64,000 nt of DNA from an uncultured Verrucomicrobiales bacterium (GTDB taxonomy: Bacteria > Verrucomicrobiota > Verrucomicrobiia > Verrucomicrobiales > Akkermansiaceae), in contig CALCHQ010000086.1 in the NCBI GenBank assembly GCA_937901085.1, positions 1 through 64,000 on the forward strand. The letters are read 5' to 3'. The position numbers and the translations under genes are program-made. The stretch's first letter is position 1. Each line of letters begins with the position of its first letter. This document shows positions 1 to 6,930 of the stretch, piece by piece. Under the pieces are notes generated by a model. That model was given only the letters and a program-made list of their open reading frames with translations. It did no database searches and was not told the DNA's origin.

Positions 1-2
1 GA

Positions 3-37
3 AAAACAGCGTATCAGGTTTCCTGATACGCTGTTTT
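3..37 (-). terminator. Strong hairpin terminator after tRNA-Ala
   Basis: A perfect 16-bp inverted repeat (3-18 with 22-37, loop TTT) lies 8 bp beyond the 3' end of tRNA-Ala on the minus strand. The outer pairs are A/T, so the transcript ends in a U run in either direction. It may also serve a convergent plus-strand gene outside the window. Confidence 0.85.
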
Positions 38-45
38 ACGAAGCC

Positions 46-118
46 TGGAGCATAGGGGATTCGAACCCCTGACCTGTTGCGTGCGATGCAACCGCTCTAC
101 CAACTGAGCTAATGCCCC
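46..118 (-). tRNA. tRNA-Ala, anticodon CGC
   Basis: The reverse complement folds into a complete 73-nt cloverleaf. The acceptor stem is GGGGCAT with ATGCTCC (one G-U pair), the D arm is GCTC/GAGC, the anticodon stem is GTTGC/GCAAC with loop ATCGCAC, and the T arm is AGGGG/CCCCT with loop TTCGAAT. Loop position 33 is T and the anticodon is CGC, which reads GCG (Ala). The discriminator is A73. CCA is not encoded. It has its own promoter at 139-167 and a terminator directly downstream, so it is probably transcribed separately from ccsA, which lies upstream on the same strand. Confidence 0.95.
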
Positions 119-138
119 GGATGGGGTGTCGCGGGGGT

Positions 139-167
139 ATTTTACTCTTGCTTGCTGGGGCGTGCAA
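139..167 (-). promoter_or_regulatory. Promoter of tRNA-Ala
   Basis: On the minus strand TTGCAC (162-167) is followed after 17 bp by TAAAAT (139-144), about 20 bp before the tRNA 5' end. Confidence 0.6.
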
Positions 168-207
168 GGATAATGTGGGAGATTTTTTGTCAGTATGCCG
201 GTTTTCG

Positions 208-960
208 TTACTGCGCGTAGCTGTGCAGGGATTGGATGCGCGGCAGGAGGTTGACGACGAGGAAGGTGATGATGACGGCGGTGAAGCCCAGGAGCAGCAG
301 CGGCCGACGCCAGCTGGTAAAGGTGCGGTGGCGCTCGATGTGCAGGTAGATGAGGTAGAGGCTCCAGGTGAGGAGTGACCAGGCTTCTTTGATGTCCCAC
401 GCCCAGTAGCCGCCCCAGGCGGAATCAGCCCAGAGGGCGCCGCTCCACAGGCCGAAGGTCATGAAGGGGAAGGCCAGGCGTACGAGGGCACCGGCTGCGC
501 GCAGGCGGTTTTCGCTGTGCCAGGAGGCCAGGGTGAGAAGGGCTGCCACGGTCATGAGTCCGTAGGAGATGACGTAGGCGATGACGTGGGGGGCAAACCA
601 GGGGGATTGGAGGGCGGGCATTTGCCGCCAGCTGGCTTGCAGGGGCATGCAGAGGGCACCGGTGAGGGCGATGGCGGAGGCTGCGGCAAGCCAGCCGGTG
701 AGTTCAAGGTGCTGCCAGCGGCGCAGGTAGTGCGCGGCGGGGGCCATGACGAGGGGGAAGATGGTGAGGACGTGCCGCATGTTGCCGAAGGGCGGTGCCT
801 GGGCGAGTACCCAGTTGGCGATGAAGAGGGCAAGCGTGGCGAACCAGGCGGCATTGAGGGCGCGGTGGCTCTCCCCTGCCCGGCTGCACGCGGCAGCCAG
901 CGCGCTGAGCAGGCAGAGCAGCAGCGCGAAGATGGTGAGGGTGTAGATGAGGGTTATCAT
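208..960 (-). CDS. ccsA: Cytochrome c biogenesis protein CcsA/ResC-like
   Basis: This 250-residue multi-membrane protein is likely the CcsA (ResC) partner in system II cytochrome c maturation, which carries haem to the periplasmic side and attaches it to apocytochrome c with ResB. About eight hydrophobic segments are visible. The tryptophan-rich WWD-type motif is present around residues 182-194 (GGYWAWDIKEAW), with candidate haem-ligand histidines at 125 and in the following helix near 207. The start ATG at 960 overlaps the resB stop (ATGA), with an AAAGGAGGA Shine-Dalgarno about 10 bp upstream. The reading frame stays open upstream to 1326, but that part is low-complexity Pro/Arg/His shadow of resB and is not used. 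It is the last gene of the lpxR-like/resB/ccsA operon. Confidence 0.85.
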   Translation of the reverse strand: MITLIYTLTIFALLLCLLSALAAACSRAGESHRALNAAWFATLALFIANWVLAQAPPFGNMRHVLTIFPLVMAPAAHYLRRWQHLELTGWLAAASAIALTGALCMPLQASWRQMPALQSPWFAPHVIAYVISYGLMTVAALLTLASWHSENRLRAAGALVRLAFPFMTFGLWSGALWADSAWGGYWAWDIKEAWSLLTWSLYLIYLHIERHRTFTSWRRPLLLLGFTAVIITFLVVNLLPRIQSLHSYAQ

Positions 961-1991
961 GGCTGCGGTTCCTCCTTTCTCCACCAGCACCAGACGGCGG
1001 TGCAGATGATGATGCCGACCATGCCGCAGAGGGCAGCAAAGCGGCCGGGGGCGCGGCGGGCTTGGAGCAGCACCTGGGTCTGCCCTCCTTCCCGGCGGTA
1101 GGAGGAGAGGGTGAAGCGCCAGTCTTTGCAGGCAAAGGGGGTGTTGACGCGGAGTTCGGCTTTGTGGGTTTCGGGGCGGCCCCGGTGGTCGGTAAAGGCG
1201 GTGATGTGGGCGCAGTAGTCGCGCACGGTGGCGGGGTTCTGCACGAGGATGCGGGTGGGATGGCCGGGGAGGATGAGGTGCGGATGCGGGGCGCCGGTGT
1301 TGGTTTTCAGGGCGCTGACGGGCCATGTTTCCTGCCCGATTTGCAGGGTATCTCCCCGGCGTTCGACGGGCTGGCTGGGGCCGGGCCGGCCGTTTTCAAA
1401 GGTGTAGAGGGTGTAGGTGGCGTCGTCGTAGTAGCGGATGTCGAAGGCATCGACGCGCAGGCGGAAGCCGAGGGGATGGAGGGTGCCGTCTCCGGCGCGG
1501 AGTTCGGTGACTTCGGTGCGGGCATCGGCCGGCAGGCTGAGGTTGATGCGTTCTTCGCAGGCTGCGTCGATGAAGGAGCCGATGACCAGCAGGGCAACGG
1601 CCCAGTGCAGCCCGGCTAGCCAGAGGCTGCGGTGGTTCATGACGCGGTAGCAGAGGAAGCCGAAGACGCTCATGAAGACGATGCCGGTGAGGGCGATGCA
1701 GAGCATGCCGGCTGCGCCTGCCCACATGGGGCCGCCGATGCGGGCGTATTCAAGGGCTTTGCTGCCGTATTGGACGAGCATGTTGCCCCCGGTGACGGTG
1801 AAGAAGAGGAAGATGAGCCCGAAGATGAGTTGCTCGCGCCGCCCGCTGGCCAGCCGCCAGCCGCCGCCAAGGCAGAGCAGGATGCAGACGGCACCGAGCA
1901 GCAGCATGGCGCCGCTGCGGTAGACGTCCGGCGCGCCCAGCAGGGGGAATGCGCCTGCCAGCAGCAGGACACAGGCTGCTCCCAGCGCCAT
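957..1991 (-). CDS. resB: ResB-like cytochrome c biogenesis protein
   Basis: Paired with ccsA by a 4-bp overlap, this 344-residue protein has the layout of ResB (Ccs1): hydrophobic segments in the first ~180 residues, a soluble periplasmic domain, and a last membrane helix just before a basic C terminus. Sequence identity to classical ResB is not obvious by eye, so the call leans on topology and partner. I chose ATG 1991 because AAAGGAGGAATC sits directly before it, the best Shine-Dalgarno in this operon. An in-frame ATG at 2018, 3 bp after the upstream stop, would add nine residues that encode the Shine-Dalgarno itself. Alternative: another membrane protein fused to the Ccs system. Confidence 0.7.
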   Translation of the reverse strand: MALGAACVLLLAGAFPLLGAPDVYRSGAMLLLGAVCILLCLGGGWRLASGRREQLIFGLIFLFFTVTGGNMLVQYGSKALEYARIGGPMWAGAAGMLCIALTGIVFMSVFGFLCYRVMNHRSLWLAGLHWAVALLVIGSFIDAACEERINLSLPADARTEVTELRAGDGTLHPLGFRLRVDAFDIRYYDDATYTLYTFENGRPGPSQPVERRGDTLQIGQETWPVSALKTNTGAPHPHLILPGHPTRILVQNPATVRDYCAHITAFTDHRGRPETHKAELRVNTPFACKDWRFTLSSYRREGGQTQVLLQARRAPGRFAALCGMVGIIICTAVWCWWRKEEPQP

Positions 1992-2021
1992 GATTCCTCC
2001 TTTGAGCCAGCTTGTCATGCT

Positions 2022-2999
2022 TTACCAGTGGAAGGCAAAATTGAAGGTGGCAAACAGGGTGTCGTCTTTCTGGGTGCGGTAGTTGCGGGAGCGGGCCACC
2101 ATGCCGGCATAGTAGTCGATGCCGTGGCGGCGCAGGCCGAGGCCGAGCTGGGCTTCGCTGACCCAGGGCATGCGGCCGCAGCTGCGGTCGAAGTCATGGA
2201 AGGCGCCGCCGTCGACGAAGAGGTCGCGCGCTACGTATTTGACCGAGCCACCGGCCAGGATGTACCAGGAAGAGGCGCTGGGGTCGTAGTTGTCTTTGCG
2301 GAGGAGCCCGACGCCAAAATCGCCGCCATGGTTGCCGTTGAGCTGCATGCCGGCAGGCAGGTTGCGCCCCCAGCGGAAGTAGAGGCCGCTTTCGGCGGCA
2401 ATGGAGACGGTGCCGATTTCTTCGCGGGTGAAGAGTGTGGCATCGGTCTGCAGGCCACCAGGGGTGGTGGTTTCAAACCAGGGCAGCCGGTAGTCCTGCC
2501 GGGCGGTGAGCTGGAAGGTGATTTCGGAGGGTATCTGGTCTCCCCAGCCGCACCAGCGTTCACAGCCGGTGGTTTTGTGTACGAAGTCCTGGGCTTCGAA
2601 GGCAAGCGAGGGTTTGCCTGTGGTGCCGAGCTGGAATTCGATGACGTTGCCGATGCTTTCTCCGCTGTACATGTGGGCTGCGCCCAGCGCCATGTAGCCG
2701 GCATAGGGGTGTTCTCCCGGCACGGCTCCGCCGGTGTGGGTTTCCGGGGTGTAGATGTTCTGCGTGAAGCTGAGGCCAAAGGCGTGTTCGGGGGCTTTGG
2801 CGAGGTTCTGCGCGTAGTCGATGCGGGTGGCGTGAGTGTAGTTGCAGTCGCTGCTGAAGGCGGAGTCGTTCTCCATCACGAAGCGGAGGTGATGGCGCGG
2901 GTGCGCGGCATAGCCCGGTTCGCCCGGCTGGGGAATGGGGTTGATGTAGTCCACAGCCACACTTGCGGCTGCCATTGCCATCCACGGAAGCATGCTCAT
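2022..2999 (-). CDS. LpxR-like outer-membrane lipid A 3'-O-deacylase (DUF2219)
   Basis: This 325-residue protein matches the LpxR/DUF2219 outer-membrane barrel family. LpxR removes the 3'-acyloxyacyl chain from lipid A in the outer leaflet in a calcium-dependent reaction. The family signature is visible: END at 43-45, then DxNYTHATR at 51-59, QNIYTP at 80-85 and HPYAGY at 97-102. Alternating beta-strand character follows, and the C terminus is FAFHW, ending in an aromatic residue as outer-membrane barrels do. The N terminus (about 15 hydrophobic residues, without a basic start) is a weak signal peptide. It heads the operon with resB and ccsA. Its promoter (3009-3037) ends 9 bp before the ATG. 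Catalysis on lipid A is family inference. Confidence 0.8.
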   Translation of the reverse strand: MSMLPWMAMAAASVAVDYINPIPQPGEPGYAAHPRHHLRFVMENDSAFSSDCNYTHATRIDYAQNLAKAPEHAFGLSFTQNIYTPETHTGGAVPGEHPYAGYMALGAAHMYSGESIGNVIEFQLGTTGKPSLAFEAQDFVHKTTGCERWCGWGDQIPSEITFQLTARQDYRLPWFETTTPGGLQTDATLFTREEIGTVSIAAESGLYFRWGRNLPAGMQLNGNHGGDFGVGLLRKDNYDPSASSWYILAGGSVKYVARDLFVDGGAFHDFDRSCGRMPWVSEAQLGLGLRRHGIDYYAGMVARSRNYRTQKDDTLFATFNFAFHW

Positions 3000-3008
3000 A
3001 ACGCAAGA

Positions 3009-3037
3009 TGTATACCCCTAACCCAGGGGAAAGTCAA
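3009..3037 (-). promoter_or_regulatory. Promoter of the lpxR-like/resB/ccsA operon
   Basis: TTGACT (3032-3037), 17 bp, TATACA (3009-3014) on the minus strand. Only 9 bp separate the -10 box from ATG 2999, leaving a leader of about 2-3 nt. Confidence 0.75.
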
Positions 3038-3040
3038 CCC

Positions 3041-3062
3041 TAAAAGCCTGTTATGGGAGGCT
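3041..3062 (-). terminator. Possible weak terminator after ybeY
   Basis: On the minus strand AGCCT and AGGCT pair around an 8-nt loop and are followed by TTTTA, 15 bp after the ybeY stop. The stem is only 5 bp. Confidence 0.35.
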
Positions 3063-3076
3063 GCCACCGGGCGGCA

Positions 3077-3529
3077 CTAGGCGGATGCACCGGGAAAATA
3101 CCGCTGCACGAGCGGTTCCTGCACGGCAAAGAGGGCTTCGCGGTCTGCCGGTTCGTAGTCCAGGTAGCCATGCAGGTGGGTGAGTCCATGCACCATGTAG
3201 CGGAAGAGTTCTTCTTCGCGCAGCAGGCCGTGCGCGGCGGCATAGGCGGCGGCGGTGTCGCAGCTTACCAGCACTTCGCCGTAGGGGAAGGTGATGGCAT
3301 CGGTGGCGGTGGGATCATTGAGGAATTCCCCATGAACCTGGGCAATGGTGGGGTCATCGACGATGGAGATTTCCACCGTATCCAGCGCCGAGAGGACGTG
3401 GTCCGGGCCTTGCGGGGCGGCCAGCAGTTCCGGCAGCAGGGTCTGCAGGGCGTCGCGGAACCGGGCGGCCAGTTCGTCTGTGACCCAGTCGTTCTCGACA
3501 TTCACATAGATGTCAATCTGCGGCAGCAT
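3077..3529 (-). CDS. ybeY: Endoribonuclease YbeY (16S rRNA maturation)
   Basis: YbeY is a zinc-dependent single-strand endoribonuclease needed for 16S rRNA 3'-end maturation and ribosome quality control. The 150-residue length fits. The metal-site motif HGLTHLHGYLDY begins at residue 114, giving H114, H118 and D124; the E. coli protein has His at the third position, and Asp there is seen in some lineages (recalled, not checked). The upstream TDAITFPYGE around 76-85 is the other family landmark. The ATG at 3529 follows GGAGGGAAGCG, a clear Shine-Dalgarno, and overlaps the tadA end by 17 bp, so the two are translationally linked. Confidence 0.9.
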   Translation of the reverse strand: MLPQIDIYVNVENDWVTDELAARFRDALQTLLPELLAAPQGPDHVLSALDTVEISIVDDPTIAQVHGEFLNDPTATDAITFPYGEVLVSCDTAAAYAAAHGLLREEELFRYMVHGLTHLHGYLDYEPADREALFAVQEPLVQRYFPGASA

Positions 3530-4025
3530 CGCTTCCCTCCTCTCGTTCACGGCGTTTGCGTTCCTTGGCAGCGGCGCGGGCTGCACGGAAGAATGACTGG
3601 AACTGCTCCAGGCAGGCCTCTCCCAGCACGCCCCCCTGCACCGCGCATTTATGGTTGAGGGGCGGGTTGGAGTCCAGCAGGTTAATCCACCCGCCGCAGG
3701 CTCCACCGCGGGGGTCGGGGATACCGAAGACGACGCGGTCCGGGCGGCAATGCACCAATGCACCGGCGCACATGGGACAGGGTTCCTTGGTCACGTAGAC
3801 GGTGCAGCCCTCCAGCCGCCAGTCGCCCACGGCGGCTTCGGCGGCGGTGAGGGCGAGCATTTCGGCGTGGGCGGTGGCATCCTTGAGGGTTTCCACCTGG
3901 TTCCAGCCGCGGGCAATCACGCGGCCGTCCTTCACCACGACGCAGCCGCAGGGGACTTCGCCCACCTCGCGGGCCTTTTCGGCTTCGCGCATGGCCAGCA
4001 GCATGAATTGTTCGTCCTCGGTCAT
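3513..4025 (-). CDS. tadA: tRNA(adenosine34) deaminase TadA
   Basis: TadA deaminates A34 of tRNA-Arg(ACG) to inosine. The zinc-dependent deaminase motif is complete: HAE at residues 53-55 with the catalytic Glu, and PCPMC at 82-86 supplying the two Cys ligands. The DPRGGACGG and NHK stretches near 104-125 fit TadA better than guanine deaminase. Length is 170 residues with a charged Lys/Arg-rich tail. ATG 4025 was chosen because the following sequence begins as other TadA proteins do. An in-frame GTG at 4067 would add 14 residues without family resemblance. It sits between an unknown gene and ybeY in an RNA-processing operon. Confidence 0.92.
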   Translation of the reverse strand: MTEDEQFMLLAMREAEKAREVGEVPCGCVVVKDGRVIARGWNQVETLKDATAHAEMLALTAAEAAVGDWRLEGCTVYVTKEPCPMCAGALVHCRPDRVVFGIPDPRGGACGGWINLLDSNPPLNHKCAVQGGVLGEACLEQFQSFFRAARAAAKERKRREREEGSDAAAD

Positions 4026-4042
4026 TGCGGCAGTAAATGCGA

Positions 4043-4082
4043 AAGCGACCGGCGGGCAGTTCCCCACCCGTGCCGGCCGCTT
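4043..4082 (-). promoter_or_regulatory. GC-rich hairpin before tadA
   Basis: AAGCGACCGG (4043-4052) pairs with CCGGCCGCTT (4073-4082), with a further CGGG/CCCG pairing inside the loop. It lies in the 78-bp gap between the 4104-4601 gene and tadA. No good U run follows, so attenuation or RNA processing is as likely as termination. Confidence 0.4.
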
Positions 4083-4103
4083 CGGCGGTTCACAGAATGA
4101 AAT

Positions 4104-4601
4104 TTACTTGATGGTGACGCGTTCGTCGTTGTCCAGGATAGCCTGCAGTTCGGGCCAGCCTTCCTCTGTCTGGTTCTGGAACATGTGCAGGTACACAGAC
4201 ACAGCACCGGCAGGATAGGTCTCGAACAGTTTGTCTACGGCTTCCTTGAGCTTGTCTGCATCCAGGGATTCCGGCAGAACATCCACCACGCCGTGGCCGT
4301 TGTGTTCGATGCCCAGCGTCTCGATGAAGCTCACCAGCATGCCTTCGTGCTTGCGGATAAGCCACACCTGCAGCAGGTGGTCGGCAATGGTCTCGGCGGG
4401 CTTCCAGGCCAGCATCTTCTTAATCCAGGCAAACTGCTCTGCCACAGATTTCTGCTGCAGGTACTGGGGGCGCAGCTTCTTGAGGGCCCCCAGCTCACGG
4501 ACGGCGGCACGGTAGACGCCGCGTTCCTGGTTACGCATCCATTCAAGGAAGGCGTTTACCGTCTCATCATCGGACTTCTGGAAAATGGTGTAGGACTTCA
4601 T
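4104..4601 (-). CDS. Hypothetical protein, 165 aa, soluble alpha-helical
   Basis: I do not recognise a family. The 165-residue product has no signal peptide or membrane segment, is rich in Leu, Lys, Glu and Trp, and looks entirely helical. It is preceded on the same strand by the divergent region shared with the FNT gene and followed 78 bp later by tadA, so it may be the first gene of a tadA-ybeY unit. No clear promoter lies at the short distance typical here; TAGTAT about 33 bp upstream of the ATG is the best -10 candidate. The leader contains a run of eight T on the coding strand. Codon use resembles the neighbours, so it is probably a real gene. Confidence 0.7.
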   Translation of the reverse strand: MKSYTIFQKSDDETVNAFLEWMRNQERGVYRAAVRELGALKKLRPQYLQQKSVAEQFAWIKKMLAWKPAETIADHLLQVWLIRKHEGMLVSFIETLGIEHNGHGVVDVLPESLDADKLKEAVDKLFETYPAGAVSVYLHMFQNQTEEGWPELQAILDNDERVTIK

Positions 4602-4705
4602 ATGCGTGAGAAAAAAAATCTGAACGTGCCCATACTAAATCACAACACTACCGGTTTGTCGAGTACAAGCTTAGACATATTTCGACATCTGACGCGGTTT
4701 TTTCT

Positions 4706-4732
4706 TTGCTTAGGGCATCTATATGGTATAGT
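4706..4732 (+). promoter_or_regulatory. Promoter of the FNT gene
   Basis: TATAGT (4727-4732) preceded by TGG (extended -10). The best -35 match, TTGCTT (4706-4711), is at only 15 bp; TTTGCT at 16 bp is the alternative. ATG 4743 follows after 10 bp. Confidence 0.55.
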
Positions 4733-4742
4733 GGCAGACAAG

Positions 4743-5357
4743 ATGAGTCCTTTTCATGTTATTCGTTCCGCCTTCATGGCCGGTATCTGCATCGGTGTCG
4801 CGGGTTTCGGGTTCCTTTCCCTCAAAGCACAGGATCAATACCTTGCCGGCTGCGTCATCTTTGCTTTCGCGCTCATTGCAGTAGTCTGCTACAAGTTGTG
4901 GCTCTATACCGGCACAGCGGGCTTCATCAAGAAGAATGAATGGGGGCTGCTTGGGCTGGTACTGCTGGGCAACATCCTGGGTTGCGCCACATTTTCGCTG
5001 ATGACACGGCTGACTCCCATGCCGTTGCAGGAAACAGCCCAGGCACTCTTGCAGAGCCGGCTGGATCTCGGACTCATCCATGGCAGCATCCTCGCCATGG
5101 GTTGCGGGTTCATCATGACCACGGCCGTCACCTTTGCCCGCAAGGGCAACAATCTGCCCATGCTGTTCGGCGTGCCGCTGTTCATTGTGTGCGGTTTCCC
5201 GCACTGCATTGCCGATGCTTTCTTCTACGCCTGCGCGCCGCTTGATTTCTGGGCGGCTCACCTGTGGGAAATCCTGCCTTTCTATGCGGTGATTGTGGCC
5301 GGCAACTTTGTGGGCTGCAATTTCTACCGCTGGGTCATGGGTGATAATTTCTCTTAA
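4743..5357 (+). CDS. Compact formate/nitrite transporter (FNT) family protein
   Basis: The 204-residue membrane protein has six hydrophobic segments and the FNT fold marks: LYTG near 54-57, GN(I/F)xG motifs in both halves (near 76-80 and 187-191), and GFPHCIAD at 151-158 carrying the conserved pore histidine (His154). FNT proteins are pentameric channels for formate, nitrite, hydrosulfide or similar small monovalent acids. Typical members have about 260-285 residues, so this one is short, mainly by loss of loops. ATG 4743 was chosen because the promoter -10 ends 10 bp upstream; the frame is open further upstream but without coding character. It overlaps the converging pseudouridine synthase gene by 4 bp. 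Substrate cannot be told from the sequence. Confidence 0.75.
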   Translation: MSPFHVIRSAFMAGICIGVAGFGFLSLKAQDQYLAGCVIFAFALIAVVCYKLWLYTGTAGFIKKNEWGLLGLVLLGNILGCATFSLMTRLTPMPLQETAQALLQSRLDLGLIHGSILAMGCGFIMTTAVTFARKGNNLPMLFGVPLFIVCGFPHCIADAFFYACAPLDFWAAHLWEILPFYAVIVAGNFVGCNFYRWVMGDNFS

Positions 5358-6103
5358 TCCTCCAGCAGAGCGGCCATATCGGCAGGCAGGGGGCTTTCCA
5401 CCGTAATCTCGGTTCCCTGCCAGGGGAAGGTGAGGCGGCAGGCGTGCAGCGCGTGCCGCGGCAGCAACAGGCGGCGCTGGAGTTCCTCCGTCCAGCCGGT
5501 GGCAATGAAGTCGAGGTAGCAGCTTTCATCCCCGCCATATATCTTGTCTCCCACGAGCGGGTGGCCCAGCCATGCGGCATGTACACGTATCTGGTGCATG
5601 CGCCCGGTGTGGGGGCAGCAGCGCAGCAGAGCCATTCCCCTGCCCCGGCGCAAGACTTCAAAGCCGGTGCGGCATTCCTTGCCCTGCGGGTGGCAGCATT
5701 GGCGCACATGAATGCGTGTGGGGGCCACGCTTTCCATGCGGAGTATAGGTTCGGCACAGCAGGCGCTCTCCCAGCGAGGCACGCCCTGCACCACGGCAAA
5801 GTATTCCTTGTGCAGCAAGCGAGCCTGCATGGCCTTGCCCAGTTCGCGAGCGGCTTCGGCATGCTTGGCTACCAAGATGATACCGCTGGTCTCGCGGTCG
5901 AGCCGGTTGATGAGGGACACCTGCCCGCCAGTGGCCAGTTCATAGGAAAGCAGTTCATGCAGCCCGTGCCACAGGGTCGGTTCATTCTTTTCCCCCGTGG
6001 GGTGAGTAAGCAGCGGAGCCGCCTTATCCACCACCAGCACGCCGGCATCCTCATACAGAACGCGGAATTCCGGCACCACGGCTATGGGCATGTCATAGCT
6101 CAT
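5354..6103 (-). CDS. RluA-family RNA pseudouridine synthase
   Basis: This 249-residue enzyme isomerises uridine to pseudouridine in rRNA or tRNA. The catalytic motif NRLDRETSG lies at 66-74 with Asp69 as the nucleophile, and the later RMHQIRVH block is typical of the RluA family. There is no N-terminal S4 domain, as in the RluA/TruC types. ATG 6103 overlaps the stop of the RsuA-type gene (ATGA), so both are made from one transcript. Target site is unknown. Confidence 0.88.
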   Translation of the reverse strand: MSYDMPIAVVPEFRVLYEDAGVLVVDKAAPLLTHPTGEKNEPTLWHGLHELLSYELATGGQVSLINRLDRETSGIILVAKHAEAARELGKAMQARLLHKEYFAVVQGVPRWESACCAEPILRMESVAPTRIHVRQCCHPQGKECRTGFEVLRRGRGMALLRCCPHTGRMHQIRVHAAWLGHPLVGDKIYGGDESCYLDFIATGWTEELQRRLLLPRHALHACRLTFPWQGTEITVESPLPADMAALLED

Positions 6104-6792
6104 GAAAACAGGCCGGGGTCAATCTCCACCCATTCTCCGGGAGCCAGATTCAAATCAGCCAGCTTCAGGGGGCCGATTTCCACACGTTCCAGCGTCTCGA
6201 CCGGCGCACCGACTGCCGCCAGCATGCGGCGCACCTGGTGGTAGCGCCCCTCGTGCAGGGTGAGCCGCCCGGAGCAGTCCCCGGTCAGCTCCAATTCTGC
6301 CGGGAGACAGGGTGTACGCTCCCCTTGCAGCATGAATTCACCGCTGGCAAACTGCTCCACGGCCTCCGGAGGAACAGGAGCAGCCGTGGTAAAGGCATAT
6401 ACCTTGGGCACATGGCGGCGCGGGCTGGTCTGGGCGTGTTCAAAGGCTCCATCATCCGTGAGCAGCAGCAGGCCGCTGGTTTCCTTATCCAGCCGCCCCA
6501 CGGTGTTCACCGCCGGGTTGCGGCGCAGCCATTGCTCCGGCAGCAGGTCGTAGACCAGCACACCCTCCTCCTTGTGGCTGCATGTACAGCCGAGTGGTTT
6601 ATTGAGAGCAATATACAGACCATCCGGAAACTCGACAGGGACACCATCCACCAGCACCTCGTGCGGCTCAACCTTCCCGGCCGGCGATTTCAGCGCCACT
6701 CCGTTGCAGGTCACCCGCCCGCGTTTAAGCCACAGCGCTACTTCGCGGCGGCTGCAATACCCGAATCGGCTCATTAGTGCATCTACTCTCAT
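6100..6792 (-). CDS. RsuA/RluB-family pseudouridine synthase
   Basis: An S4 RNA-binding domain fills residues 1-50, followed by the synthase domain with GRLDKETSGL at 99-108 (Asp102 catalytic) and the C-terminal EGRYHQVRRM block typical of RsuA, RluB, RluE and RluF. Length 230 matches RsuA, which modifies 16S rRNA U516, so that is the most likely role. It is translationally coupled to the RluA-type enzyme, making a two-gene pseudouridylation operon. Confidence 0.88.
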   Translation of the reverse strand: MRVDALMSRFGYCSRREVALWLKRGRVTCNGVALKSPAGKVEPHEVLVDGVPVEFPDGLYIALNKPLGCTCSHKEEGVLVYDLLPEQWLRRNPAVNTVGRLDKETSGLLLLTDDGAFEHAQTSPRRHVPKVYAFTTAAPVPPEAVEQFASGEFMLQGERTPCLPAELELTGDCSGRLTLHEGRYHQVRRMLAAVGAPVETLERVEIGPLKLADLNLAPGEWVEIDPGLFS

Positions 6793-6801
6793 GCCGCAGG
6801 C

Positions 6802-6829
6802 ATTTTGCCATAATTTTTTGAAAAAACAA
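6802..6829 (-). promoter_or_regulatory. Possible promoter of the pseudouridine synthase operon
   Basis: TTGTTT (6824-6829), 16 bp, CAAAAT (6802-6807), ending 9 bp before ATG 6792. The -10 is a poor match. It is back to back with the plus-strand promoter at 6832-6860. Confidence 0.35.
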
Positions 6830-6831
6830 GG

Positions 6832-6860
6832 TTGAAATCACGTGGTTTTTGTGGTAGAAG
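6832..6860 (+). promoter_or_regulatory. Promoter of the TPR protein gene
   Basis: TTGAAA (6832-6837), 17 bp ending in TGG, TAGAAG (6855-6860). The leader is about 64 nt, longer than for other genes in the window. Confidence 0.55.
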
Positions 6861-6930
6861 TAAGGCAGAAGCATTGGCCACCAATGCTACGTCGCTGCGT
6901 GGCCGGAACGGACTACAATCTTTTCCTCTT

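Noticed and set aside
961..1326. N-terminal extension of CcsA reaching to 1326
   Set aside because: Pro/Arg/His-rich shadow of resB; the ATG at 960 has a Shine-Dalgarno and an ATGA overlap.
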